A DNA stretch of 20,716 nucleotides from assembly GCA_964439745.1 (NCBI GenBank), contig CAYTQK010000020.1, positions 1 to 20,716 of the forward strand, written 5' to 3'. Each line of letters starts with the position of its first letter. Position 1 is the stretch's first letter. The position numbers were made by a program, and so were the translations under genes. This document shows, in pieces, positions 7,755 to 14,391 of this stretch. The DNA comes from CAYTQK01 sp964439745. GTDB taxonomy: Bacteria > Desulfobacterota > Desulfobacteria > Desulfobacterales > Desulfosudaceae. The notes under the pieces were generated by a model that did no database searches, was not told where the DNA came from, and saw only the letters and a program-made list of their open reading frames with translations.

Positions 7755-7819
7755 ATCTGTTACTTCAAATGATTGTCAGATCAGGCGCCGTCGGCAGACC
7801 GCATACACCAAGCCTGCCA
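7743..7819 (-). promoter_or_regulatory. trp attenuator: competing 1:2 and 2:3 helices
   Basis: Minus-strand pairing: segment 1, TGGCAGGCT (7819-7811), which starts with the third Trp codon, pairs with segment 2, GGTCTGCCG (7800-7792), as a 9-bp stem with G-U pairs. Its 10-base loop holds the fourth Trp codon. Segment 2, GCCGACGG (7795-7788), can instead pair with segment 3, CCGTGGGC (7750-7743), over seven of eight positions, which would break the 3:4 terminator. A ribosome stalled on the Trp codons covers segment 1 and favours 2:3, so the operon is read when tryptophan is scarce. Pairings were worked out by hand; no folding energy was calculated. Confidence 0.75.
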
Positions 7820-7882
7820 CCACCAGCTGCCCAGCTGACGAATCGCTTTTGCGTTTTTATTGTCGATGGAATCCCGTTTCAT
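7781..7882 (-). CDS. trpL: trp operon leader peptide
   Basis: A 33-codon reading frame starts with ATG at 7882 and ends with TGA at 7783-7781. Residues 20-25 read WWWQAW: four Trp codons in six, which is the hallmark of a trp leader peptide. The peptide is charged and hydrophilic before that and has no other likely function; its translation senses charged tRNA-Trp. The stop codon lies about 26 bases before the first terminator stem, close enough for a ribosome at the stop to affect folding. The ribosome site is weak (GGA about 7 bases upstream). The Trp codons coincide with segment 1 of the competing helices, so this is a functional attenuator and not a chance frame. Confidence 0.9.
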   Translation of the reverse strand: MKRDSIDNKNAKAIRQLGSWWWQAWCMRSADGA

Positions 7883-7906
7883 GGTTGTCCGTTGTGAAAA
7901 TTACTA

Positions 7907-7934
7907 TTTACAGCAATTGTTATTATGGTATTAC
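7907..7934 (+). promoter_or_regulatory. Possible cinA promoter overlapping the trp promoter
   Basis: TTTACA (7907-7912) and TATTAC (7929-7934) with a 16-base spacer lie on the plus strand inside the divergent trp promoter. If real, the two promoters would compete for polymerase. The region is AT-rich, so chance matches are easy. Confidence 0.3.
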
Positions 7935-7948
7935 CAGAACATTGTCAA
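7920..7948 (-). promoter_or_regulatory. trp operon promoter
   Basis: On the minus strand TTGACA (7943-7948) is followed after 17 bases by TAATAA (7920-7925). Transcription would begin near 7913, about 30 bases before the trpL start codon. I see no clear TrpR-type operator here, so attenuation may be the main control. Confidence 0.75.
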
Positions 7949-8018
7949 CATTTTTTTTGCAGGCCCGATGTCGTTCAGCCGCGGTGAAAAAGCCGCTCCT
8001 GTTTCGGTAAAGACGATC

Positions 8019-9275
8019 ATGATCGCTGAAATTCTCTCCACCGGCAACGAGGTCCTCAGCGGGACCATTGCCGACACCAATGCCGCCTGGATCGCGGCCC
8101 AGCTGGAGGAAGCCGGCCTGGAAGTCCGGCGGCACACCTGCGTGGGTGATGACCTGGATGACATTGCCGGGGCGCTCTCGGAGATAACCGGCCGGGCCGA
8201 ACTGGTTATTGTCACCGGCGGACTGGGTCCCACCGGCGACGACCTGACCGCCGCGGCCGTGGCGCGGGCAGCCGGTGTTGTCCTGGAGGAGGACGCCGCC
8301 GCCCTGGCCTCGGTGGAACGTTTTTTTGCCGAACGCGGTTCTTCCATGCGGGCGGCCGACCCCAAGCAGGCCCTGCTGCCGCGAGGCGCGGAATGCCTGG
8401 ACAATCCCGTGGGTTCGGCCCCGGGTTTTACCCTGACCATCAGCGGCTGCCGGGTCTGCGTGCTGCCGGGCGTGCCGGCGGAGATGAAAATCATGCTGCA
8501 GGACCGTGTCCTGCCCCGGGTGGCCGGCTGGCAATCCGGACCCCGGCTTTATTCGGCGGCCGCCACGGTATCCGTCTTCGGGCTGCCGGAATCGGAAGCC
8601 GGCCGGCTGATCAATGAACTGCCGGAACTGTTTCCCGGGGTCCGTTACGGCATTCAGGTCGCCTTTCCCCAGATCTTTGTCCGGGTTTCCGCCCGGCGGC
8701 CCGACCGGGACGAAGCCCGGGCCCTCGTGGACCGGGCGCGGGACTGGGTCCGTTCGGCGCTCGGCGGCGGCGCCTTTTCCGGGGAAGGGCTTTCTCTCGA
8801 AGCCGAGGTCGGCCGTCTGCTGCTGGAAAAAGGACGAACCGTGGCCGTGGCGGAAAGCTGTACCGGCGGCCTGGTGGCCGACCTGTTGACCGGCACCCCC
8901 GGCAGTTCGGCCTATTTTCTGCTTTCGGCGGTGACCTATGCCAACCCGGCCAAAACCGACCTGCTCGGCGTCCCGGCCGAAGCCATCGCCGCCCACGGCG
9001 CGGTCTCCGAAGAAACCGCCCGGGCCATGGCCGCGGGTGTCCGGCAACGGGCCGGCGCGGACTTCGGCCTGGCCACCAGCGGGATCGCGGGACCCGGCGG
9101 GGGCACCCCGGAAAAACCCGTCGGCACCCTCTGTATCGGGCTGGCTGCCCCGGACGGTACTATCACCTCCCGGCAGCTGCGCCTGGCCTTTCAAAACCGG
9201 GCCATGAACAAACGCGTTTTCGCCTTTGCCGCCCTGGAGATGCTGCGGCGGCAAGTGCTGGACCTGCCTTCATGA
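8019..9275 (+). CDS. cinA: CinA family protein (MoCF-like domain plus nicotinamide-nucleotide amidase domain)
   Basis: 418 residues, the usual length of two-domain CinA. The N-terminal domain (about 1-170) is of the molybdopterin-binding type with GTIADTNAAW and VTGGLGPTGDDLT. The C-terminal domain (about 260-415) has the PncC signature AESCTGGLVADLLT, SAVTYAN, HGAVSEETA and TSGIAGPGGGTPEKPVG. CinA proteins hydrolyse ADP-ribose-type substrates and deamidate nicotinamide mononucleotide in NAD salvage. The frame is open upstream to 7860, but the conserved N-terminus begins at the ATG at 8019 (MIAEILSTGNEVLSG), and upstream codons overlap the trpL/trp promoter region. The ribosome site is weak; an ATG at 7968 is a less likely alternative. 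The stop overlaps the next gene by four bases. Confidence 0.92.
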   Translation: MIAEILSTGNEVLSGTIADTNAAWIAAQLEEAGLEVRRHTCVGDDLDDIAGALSEITGRAELVIVTGGLGPTGDDLTAAAVARAAGVVLEEDAAALASVERFFAERGSSMRAADPKQALLPRGAECLDNPVGSAPGFTLTISGCRVCVLPGVPAEMKIMLQDRVLPRVAGWQSGPRLYSAAATVSVFGLPESEAGRLINELPELFPGVRYGIQVAFPQIFVRVSARRPDRDEARALVDRARDWVRSALGGGAFSGEGLSLEAEVGRLLLEKGRTVAVAESCTGGLVADLLTGTPGSSAYFLLSAVTYANPAKTDLLGVPAEAIAAHGAVSEETARAMAAGVRQRAGADFGLATSGIAGPGGGTPEKPVGTLCIGLAAPDGTITSRQLRLAFQNRAMNKRVFAFAALEMLRRQVLDLPS

Positions 9276-10456
9276 GCGACGACCCGCAAACCATCGACGC
9301 GGCCGTGGTTCAGGCCGGCTGCCTCATCAACGGCAGCGGCGCCCCGGCCCGGATGAACGTCTTTCTGACCGTTCAGGACGGAAAAATCAAGACCGTCTGC
9401 GGGGTCAAACCCCGGACGAACCTGCCCCTCATGGATCTTTCCGGCCATACGCTGCTGCCCCTGCTGGTGGACAGCCATGTCCATTTGTTCATGGATCCGG
9501 CGGCCGAGGGCGAAGACCGGCAGCTGCAAATGAGCGCCGGCTACAAAACCCTGGCACCGGTTATCGAACGGCACGTGGCCTGCTATTCCCGGTACGGTAT
9601 CGTGGCTGTGCGGGATGGCGGCGATCCTGGCGGATTTGCCGGGCGGTACCGGCAGAGCCTGTCTGCCGCGGAGCAAGAAAGGTTTACCATCAAAACCGCC
9701 GGTCGGGCCTGGTACAAGGCGGGCCGGTACGGGCGCATCGTGGGCGGCATCCCGGTGGTGGAGAAAGACCTGGTTGCTGCCGTGGAGGAGGCCTCCGACC
9801 GGGTGGACCAGATCAAGCTGATCAATTCCGGGATTAACAGCCTTTCCGAATTCGGCCGGCAGACCGCTCCCCAGTTCACGGCCGAGGAGCTGGCCGCCAT
9901 CGTCGCCCTGGCCAGAAAAAAAAAGAAACGGGTCATGGTTCACGCCAACGGAGAGCTGCCCGTAGCCGAGGCGGTGGCGGCCGGGGTGGATTCCATTGAG
10001 CACGGTTTTTTCATGGGACGGGAAAACCTGGAACGGATGGCGGAAAAGGAAGTTTTCTGGGTTCCCACGGCAGTGACCATGCAGGCCTTTGCCGACCTGG
10101 GCCGGGAGGGCGGGGATGTGGCCGCCCGCAACCTGGACAGCCAGCTGGAACAGATTTCCTGGGCCCGGGAGGCGGGGGTACGGATATCCCTGGGCACAGA
10201 CGCCGGCAGTCCGGGGGTTGCTCACGGCGCCAGTGTCCGCCGGGAGCTGATGCTGCTGACCCGGGCCGGCTATTCGACCGAACAGGCAGTACAGGCGGCC
10301 ACCGCCAACGGTGCGGCCCTGCTGGGGCTGGCCAATGCCGGCCGCTTGACGCCGGGCATGCCGGCGGATTTTATCGCTGTCCCCGGCGGTCGGGAAGACC
10401 TGTTCCGCCGGCTGAAACAGGTATCCATATATCGGGCCGCCCGCGCCGGGCGGTGA
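9272..10456 (+). CDS. Metal-dependent amidohydrolase
   Basis: 394 residues of the amidohydrolase superfamily (imidazolonepropionase/prolidase-like branch), expected to be a cytosolic TIM-barrel hydrolase with a binuclear metal site. The ligands are in order: H69 and H71 in VDSHVHLF, K182 (the probable carboxylated lysine) in QIKLINSG, H224 in VMVHANGE, H244 in SIEHGFF, and D310 in LGTDAGSP. The C-terminus GLANAGRLTPGMPADFIAV is the usual return to the small beta-sandwich. The substrate cannot be named. The ATG overlaps the cinA stop (ATGA), so the two are co-translated, hinting at a shared salvage or housekeeping role. A short gene for a Cys-rich protein follows 10 bases later. Confidence 0.85.
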   Translation: MSDDPQTIDAAVVQAGCLINGSGAPARMNVFLTVQDGKIKTVCGVKPRTNLPLMDLSGHTLLPLLVDSHVHLFMDPAAEGEDRQLQMSAGYKTLAPVIERHVACYSRYGIVAVRDGGDPGGFAGRYRQSLSAAEQERFTIKTAGRAWYKAGRYGRIVGGIPVVEKDLVAAVEEASDRVDQIKLINSGINSLSEFGRQTAPQFTAEELAAIVALARKKKKRVMVHANGELPVAEAVAAGVDSIEHGFFMGRENLERMAEKEVFWVPTAVTMQAFADLGREGGDVAARNLDSQLEQISWAREAGVRISLGTDAGSPGVAHGASVRRELMLLTRAGYSTEQAVQAATANGAALLGLANAGRLTPGMPADFIAVPGGREDLFRRLKQVSIYRAARAGR

Positions 10457-10466
10457 TCTGCGCACA

Positions 10467-11048
10467 ATGGACGCTTTGACTTTCTCCTCTTCTACCGTCC
10501 CGTCCGCCGGCGTCCCCTGGGGAAACCCGGTCGTCTGGCAGACGGTCAACCGGGAACTGAACCGCTTTTGGCTTTCCTGTCCCGCGGCCGCCAACCGCCT
10601 GCTTCCCCTGGCCGAAGACATCAGCCGCCAGATAGTCCGGATCGACCCACTGCTGAACCGGCTTTGCGCCCACACCTGCCGCTGGTGTCCGGATCCCTGC
10701 TGCCTGGCGGCCACTATCTGGCTGGACCTGGCCGACCTGCTGCGCCTGCAGCTGGCCGGTCCGGCCGTCCCCCTGGCTCAGCCGAAAATCGTCCGCGGGG
10801 AAACCTGCCGCTGGCTGGGCCGACGCGGCTGTCGTCTGCCCCGGACCTGTCGGCCCTGGACCTGCACCCGGTATATCTGTCCCACCCAGAAACGATGGTG
10901 GCCAAGACAATCGCCGGAGGAGGCCGGCCGGTTTGAAGAGATCGCCGCCCGGACCCAGAACCTCCGGCGGCAGCTGCGGGCGGAATTCCGGCTGCTGGCG
11001 GCCGGCCGGATCGATCCGCGGGTCTGGCCGGAACGGGCAACCGGTTGA
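10467..11048 (+). CDS. Cysteine-rich YkgJ-like (CxxCxxCC-type) protein
   Basis: 193 residues with two Cys clusters: C67-x3-C71-x2-C74-x3-C78-C79, then C114, C122, C128, C133 and C138 in the arrangement CRWLGRRGCRL...CRPWTC. This resembles the YkgJ/UPF0153 pattern (a CxxCxxxCC knot followed by C-x-F-L...G-C...R-P-x-x-C), a family thought to bind zinc or an Fe-S cluster and of unclear function. The first knot has wider spacing than usual, so the family call is tentative. There is no signal peptide, and the C-terminal 50 residues look like a charged helix. It starts 10 bases after the amidohydrolase stop and is probably the last gene of the cinA operon. Confidence 0.7.
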   Translation: MDALTFSSSTVPSAGVPWGNPVVWQTVNRELNRFWLSCPAAANRLLPLAEDISRQIVRIDPLLNRLCAHTCRWCPDPCCLAATIWLDLADLLRLQLAGPAVPLAQPKIVRGETCRWLGRRGCRLPRTCRPWTCTRYICPTQKRWWPRQSPEEAGRFEEIAARTQNLRRQLRAEFRLLAAGRIDPRVWPERATG

Positions 11049-11082
11049 CGAATCGGGATTCATGATTATTTTTATAAAATGC

Positions 11083-11137
11083 CGAACCGGCACCCCGCAT
11101 GATCCTTATGGATGATGAGACCATGCCGGTTCGTTTT
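11083..11137 (+). terminator. Large hairpin, probable terminator of the cinA operon
   Basis: CGAACCGGCA (11083-11092) and TGCCGGTTCG (11124-11133) form a perfect 10-bp stem; inside lies a smaller stem (CATGATCC with GGATGATG, one mismatch). Only four T residues follow, so termination may be partial. Because it lies about 40 bases before the next start codon, it could also act as an mRNA leader structure. Confidence 0.45.
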
Positions 11138-11177
11138 CAAATATCAACTTGTCTGCATAAGACTATAAGGAGTGATC

Positions 11178-11399
11178 ATGTCATATTCATATTATATTCC
11201 CGGTGCCGTGCTGATCGGCGCCTCCCTGCTGATCGTGGCCTTTCCCCAGATCCTGGTGGCCCTGGTGGCCGGCCTGATCTTCATGGCCGGCGTCGGCGCC
11301 CTGTGGATGGGCAACACCATGCGGCTGCTCGACAAAAACCGGATGGATGGAAACAACGGCGGCCCCATGGGTTTTTTTTACCGGCGCTGGCGCCCCTGA
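11178..11399 (+). CDS. Small membrane protein of unknown function
   Basis: 73 residues. After a short polar start (MSYSYYIPG), residues 9-46 are almost entirely hydrophobic and could form two membrane segments split near P24; the tail (MRLLDKNRMDGNNGGP, then FFYRRWRP) is polar and basic, so the C-terminus should stay in the cytoplasm. The start is set by a strong ribosome site (AAGGAG, 5 bases before the ATG at 11178). I do not recognise a family. It lies between the cinA operon and the two-component system, on the same strand, with a hairpin before it and a separate promoter after it, so it may be transcribed alone or by read-through. No partner is evident. Confidence 0.65.
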   Translation: MSYSYYIPGAVLIGASLLIVAFPQILVALVAGLIFMAGVGALWMGNTMRLLDKNRMDGNNGGPMGFFYRRWRP

Positions 11400-11418
11400 C
11401 CAGGATTGTCAGCCGTCC

Positions 11419-11446
11419 TTGACTTTGACTGCCGGCCGTTTATAGT
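11419..11446 (+). promoter_or_regulatory. Promoter of the two-component system
   Basis: TTGACT (11419-11424), a 16-base spacer and TATAGT (11441-11446) give a strong-looking sigma-70 pair. Transcription would begin near 11453, about 68 bases before the kinase ATG. Confidence 0.65.
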
Positions 11447-11520
11447 GGGAACAAAACACCGGCATCGTTTTCGGTCTGAACTATCCGTTTTCGCCGGATA
11501 ACCGCAACCCGGATGGCACC

Positions 11521-12498
11521 ATGACGCGCACCCGCTGGATCCTTTTTCTGATTGCCACCTTTTTCTTTTCCGCGGTGACCCTGGGTCTTTCCCTGTTTTT
11601 ATATATCTACTGGTATATCGAAGTCAGTGCCGGCCTGGAAACCCTGGTCAACAAGTTCAATCTCCGCCGGGTCGACATAGCCGCTTCCGACACCTGGGTC
11701 GTCATTACGGTATTGTCCATCCTGGTCGGCCTGATTCTGATCGGCTTTTTTTTGATCTTTGTCTACAACCTGAAAACGTTGCAGCTGTTCCGGCTTCAGC
11801 GCAATTTCATCAATAATTTCACCCACGAACTGAAGACGCCGGTCACCTCGCTGCAGTTGTACCTGGAGACCTTCCTCAAGCACGACCTGGATCGGGACGA
11901 GCGGATCAAGTATCTGCACTCCATGATGGCGGACGTCAACCGGCTTTCGTCCACCATCAACAGTATCCTGAAGCTGGCGGAAGTCGAAAGTCGCACCTAT
12001 GCCGGTGCTTTTGCCGAGACCGACCTGGTCTGGGCCATCAAGCAGTTTTACAAAAAAAACCACCACCGCTTCCAGGACGCGGAGATTTCGCTGGACAACC
12101 TTGTTGGGGAACCGGTGCGCTGCCGGATCAACCAACACCTGTTTGACATGCTGCTGATGAACCTGTTTACCAATGCGGTCAAATATACCGCGGCCGACCA
12201 GCCCCGGATTTCCGTTACCGTGTCGCGCAGCAAAAACCGGAAAAAAGCCGTTGTCCGGTTTGCCGACAACGGCATCGGTGTTGACCGGACTCACCGCAAA
12301 AAAATATTCAAGAAATTCTACCAGGTCGGCCTGGCGGAAACCCGCTCCGCCCGGGGAAACGGACTGGGGCTCTATCTGGCTGCTCACATTGTCCGTCTGC
12401 ACAAGGGTAAAATCTTTGTCACTGAAAATCCGGACGAAGAAAGCGGCTCCGTGTTTGTGCTGGTTCTGCCGCTGGCCGGTAGAAGAGCCGGAAAATAA
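11521..12498 (+). CDS. Membrane-bound sensor histidine kinase
   Basis: 325 residues. Two membrane segments (about 6-32 and 58-82) flank a short extracytoplasmic loop of about 25 residues, too small for a classical sensor domain, so it may sense the membrane or a partner protein. The dimerisation/phosphoacceptor region has H102 in NNFTHELKTPVTS; there is no clear HAMP domain, as the second membrane segment leads into the His helix within about 15 residues. The ATPase domain has the N-box NLFTNAVKYT, the G1 box DNGIGVD (D249), the F-box IFKKFYQVG and the G2 box RGNGLGLYLAAHIV. The gene's own promoter lies just upstream, and its stop TAA overlaps the regulator's ATG by one base. The signal is unknown. 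Confidence 0.92.
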   Translation: MTRTRWILFLIATFFFSAVTLGLSLFLYIYWYIEVSAGLETLVNKFNLRRVDIAASDTWVVITVLSILVGLILIGFFLIFVYNLKTLQLFRLQRNFINNFTHELKTPVTSLQLYLETFLKHDLDRDERIKYLHSMMADVNRLSSTINSILKLAEVESRTYAGAFAETDLVWAIKQFYKKNHHRFQDAEISLDNLVGEPVRCRINQHLFDMLLMNLFTNAVKYTAADQPRISVTVSRSKNRKKAVVRFADNGIGVDRTHRKKIFKKFYQVGLAETRSARGNGLGLYLAAHIVRLHKGKIFVTENPDEESGSVFVLVLPLAGRRAGK

Positions 12499-13250
12499 TG
12501 ATGGAAGACTCCCGTCAAACCCATATCCTGATCATCGAGGATGAGCGTCATATTGCCGAAGGCCTCCAGCTCAATCTCTCCTTAAAAGGATACCAGTCTT
12601 CCGTGGCCGAAGACGGCCTAGCCGGCCTGGAAATGTGGAAAGCCGGCCACTTCGATTTGATCGTGCTGGATATCATGCTGCCGGAGATTGACGGATTTTC
12701 CGTGCTGCAGCGCATCCGGCTGGCCGATGAAAAGATTCCGGTTCTGATTCTTTCGGCCAAAACCGCACCGGCCGACCGGATCAAGGGGCTGGCCTGGGGG
12801 GTGGATGATTACCTGACCAAGCCCTTTGAGCTGGAAGAGTTTCTGCTGCGGGTGGACCGCCTGCTGACCCGGGCGCAGTGGACCCGGTCGGCCGCACAGC
12901 CACCGGCCATGGAAACGTACCGCTTCGGCGAAAACACCATTGACTTTTCGTCGGGGGAAGCCGAATGCCGGCTGGGAAAAATTACCCTGACCGACCAGGA
13001 ACTCCAGCTGCTGAAACTGTTTATCAACAATAAGGGGCAGCCCCTGTCCCGGAAAAAACTTCTGGAAATCGGCTGGGGCTACAGCGGCCATACGTCCACC
13101 CGCACGGTGGACAACTTTATTGTCCGGCTGCGCAAATATTTCGAGGACAACCCCAAAAAACCAAAGTATTTTAAAAGCCTGCGCTCGGTGGGCTATGTCT
13201 TCGTGCCGGATGAGACAAAACCGCCACCAGCGGACCGCAGCAAAGAATGA
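12498..13250 (+). CDS. OmpR/PhoB-family response regulator
   Basis: 250 residues, the cognate regulator of the kinase just upstream. The receiver domain (about 9-122) has the acidic pair E14-D15, the phosphoacceptor D58 in LIVLDIMLPEIDGF, S86 and K108 in LTKPF. The C-terminal winged helix (about 145-240) has LTDQELQLLKLFINNKGQPLSR and, in the recognition helix region, TRTVDNFIVRLRKYFE, ending in the SVGYVF wing. ATG at 12498 overlaps the kinase stop; ATG at 12501 is equally possible. The targets are unknown; the neighbouring 73-residue membrane protein and its own operon are natural candidates. A weak terminator-like structure follows the stop. Confidence 0.95.
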   Translation: MMEDSRQTHILIIEDERHIAEGLQLNLSLKGYQSSVAEDGLAGLEMWKAGHFDLIVLDIMLPEIDGFSVLQRIRLADEKIPVLILSAKTAPADRIKGLAWGVDDYLTKPFELEEFLLRVDRLLTRAQWTRSAAQPPAMETYRFGENTIDFSSGEAECRLGKITLTDQELQLLKLFINNKGQPLSRKKLLEIGWGYSGHTSTRTVDNFIVRLRKYFEDNPKKPKYFKSLRSVGYVFVPDETKPPPADRSKE

Positions 13251-13256
13251 CCGTCC

Positions 13257-13297
13257 GGCGGCAGAGTCCTTTTCAGAAAAACCGCCTTTTGTCTTTT
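13257..13297 (+). terminator. Weak terminator-like hairpin after the response regulator
   Basis: GGCGG (13257-13261) and CCGCC (13282-13286) can pair around an inner TTTT/AAAA stem, followed by TTTTGTCTTTTTT. The stem is short, but the T-rich tail and the position seven bases after a stop codon support termination. Confidence 0.4.
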
Positions 13298-13361
13298 TTG
13301 TCCAAAAAATCAGTATGTCACCGTCTCTGCTTTTGTTTCGGCGCGGAAATTTCTTTTTTAC

Positions 13362-13390
13362 TTGACGCGGACAAGTTATACTGGTAAAAC
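13362..13390 (+). promoter_or_regulatory. Candidate promoter of the GntR-type regulator gene
   Basis: TTGACG (13362-13367), a 17-base spacer and TAAAAC (13385-13390). A TATACT at 13377-13382 is a better -10 but lacks a matching -35. Either way transcription would begin close to or inside the dyad at 13395-13412, which suits repression. The upstream context (TTTTTT..TTGAC..CGG) is shared with the operon promoter near 14296. Confidence 0.45.
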
Positions 13391-13394
13391 AAAA

Positions 13395-13412
13395 TTGTCG
13401 ACAGTCGACGAA
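13395..13412 (+). promoter_or_regulatory. Probable operator dyad for the GntR-type regulator
   Basis: TTGTCGACAGTCGACGAA contains two GTCGAC units separated by one base and is nearly symmetric about that base. FadR-subfamily GntR proteins bind dyads built on GT...AC. A close relative (14 of 18 bases) lies at 14333-14350 upstream of the reductase operon. Autoregulation is the likely reading; no binding has been shown. Confidence 0.6.
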
Positions 13413-13511
13413 ATACAAAATCAGGACCAAAACGGCAAAAAGCTTTTCATCCAGAACAGCCGGCTCGTTCCCGCAACAAGGCCGCCTGCCCCTGATCGGG
13501 AGAACGATGCG

Positions 13512-14213
13512 ATGAGCTTTACCGCAGCCCAAAGCCTGTCTGAACAGATCGCCGATTATATCCGGGAAAAAATTATCCGCTTTGAATTGAAACCCGGTGA
13601 AGTTATCCGGGAAGCCGGATTGGCCAAGGAGCTTGAGGTCAGCCGCAGCCCCATCCGGGAAGCCCTTAAAATGCTGGAAAAACAACGCCTGGTGGAGCAG
13701 ACCCCCCGGAAGGGCACCAAGGTGACCGGGATTTCCGAAGCCTATATCGACTCCCTTTATGATGTGGCCATTGCCCTGATCATCCTGGCCGCCCGGCTGT
13801 GCGCGGAGCGCAGCACGCCGAAAGACCTGGCGGAAATAAATGAAACCGTCCTGCGGGCCGCCGCGGCCGTGGAAAAAAAGGACGTGCATGCCTACTATAC
13901 GGCGTTTTTTGCTTTTGCCCTGCGGTGCCTGGAGGCGGCCCGCAATCCCATTTTAGAAGAGATGGTCATGGACCTGATTCCCGGGATTCAGCGCATGCAG
14001 TTTCTGACCTTTTTTCTCCGCAGTGATCACCTCTGGGAAAACCTGGAAGTCGTTGAACGGGGAAATTCTTACCTCCAGAGCCATGACGGTGAGATGGCCG
14101 TTCAAACCGTCATTGAATATATCACCAAGGAAAAAAAAGTCGCCCTGGAAACACTGCGGGAGGACATGGGGGTGATGCCGTTTACAACGGCTCCGGCCCC
14201 AAACACCGCCTGA
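13512..14213 (+). CDS. GntR-family transcriptional regulator, FadR/FCD subfamily
   Basis: 233 residues. The N-terminal winged helix (about 8-75) has the GntR signature: IADYIREKIIRFELKPGEVI, then LAKELEVSRSPIREALKMLE and RLVEQTPRKGTKV. The C-terminal all-helical domain (about 80-215) is FCD-like (LYDVAIALIILAARLCAER, then AFFAFALRCLEAARNPIL), but the usual metal-binding residues are not seen: FFAFAL stands where D-x-x-F-H is normal, and no His is found at the E-H-x-x-I position of the later helix. It may therefore bind its effector without metal. The frame is open upstream to 13362, but the ATG at 13512 follows GGGAG by 9 bases and gives the normal family length. It probably controls itself and the downstream operon through paired GTCGAC dyads, perhaps with an acyl- or aryl-CoA as effector (inference). 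Confidence 0.88.
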   Translation: MSFTAAQSLSEQIADYIREKIIRFELKPGEVIREAGLAKELEVSRSPIREALKMLEKQRLVEQTPRKGTKVTGISEAYIDSLYDVAIALIILAARLCAERSTPKDLAEINETVLRAAAAVEKKDVHAYYTAFFAFALRCLEAARNPILEEMVMDLIPGIQRMQFLTFFLRSDHLWENLEVVERGNSYLQSHDGEMAVQTVIEYITKEKKVALETLREDMGVMPFTTAPAPNTA

Positions 14214-14295
14214 TCGCCTGGACATTATATCAAAAATAAACCCTTGTTTTTTTATCTATTAACATTGTTCACGGACGTATACAAAGAAATTTTTC

Positions 14296-14324
14296 TTGAC
14301 ATCGGCACAAAAGGCAGGCATGAA
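14296..14324 (+). promoter_or_regulatory. Candidate promoter of the reductase-like operon
   Basis: A perfect TTGACA (14296-14301) lies at the same kind of distance before the dyad at 14333 as the TTGACG before the dyad at 13395. At 17 bases the -10 would be CATGAA (14319-14324), which is poor, so an activator or an atypical -10 may be involved. Confidence 0.4.
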
Positions 14325-14332
14325 GACCCAGG

Positions 14333-14350
14333 CTGTCGACAATCGACAAT
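14333..14350 (+). promoter_or_regulatory. Probable operator dyad upstream of the reductase-like operon
   Basis: CTGTCGACAATCGACAAT matches 14 of 18 bases of the dyad at 13395-13412, including GTCGACA and TCGAC in the same spacing. It lies 42 bases before the start codon at 14392 and just downstream of TTGACA, where a bound repressor would block transcription. Confidence 0.6.
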
Positions 14351-14391
14351 TAGCCCAAAATAAAACGCCAACCAAAAAAGGCACTCGGAAA

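Noticed and set aside
6142..8010. Long plus-strand open frame opposite trpE and the trp leader
   Set aside because: It is the GC-rich complement of trpE: Gly/Arg/His-rich, with no recognisable domain. The same applies to long frames opposite trpB (1822-2955), trpD (4277-5527) and the amidohydrolase (9191-10714).
13362..13511. TTG start at 13362 for the GntR-type regulator
   Set aside because: It is the -35 hexamer; the added 50 residues have no family likeness, and the ATG at 13512 has a good ribosome site.
14231..14257. Terminator after the GntR-type gene
   Set aside because: Possible pairing is only A/T with mismatches and no GC stem, so no terminator is supported here.
14296..14325. Sigma-54 promoter before the operon
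   Set aside because: GGCAC is present, but no GC occurs at the required distance downstream.
14296..14391. TTG or ATG starts at 14296 or 14320 for the 490-residue protein
   Set aside because: The TTG is part of the -35 hexamer TTGACA, and both frames would translate across the promoter and operator dyad.
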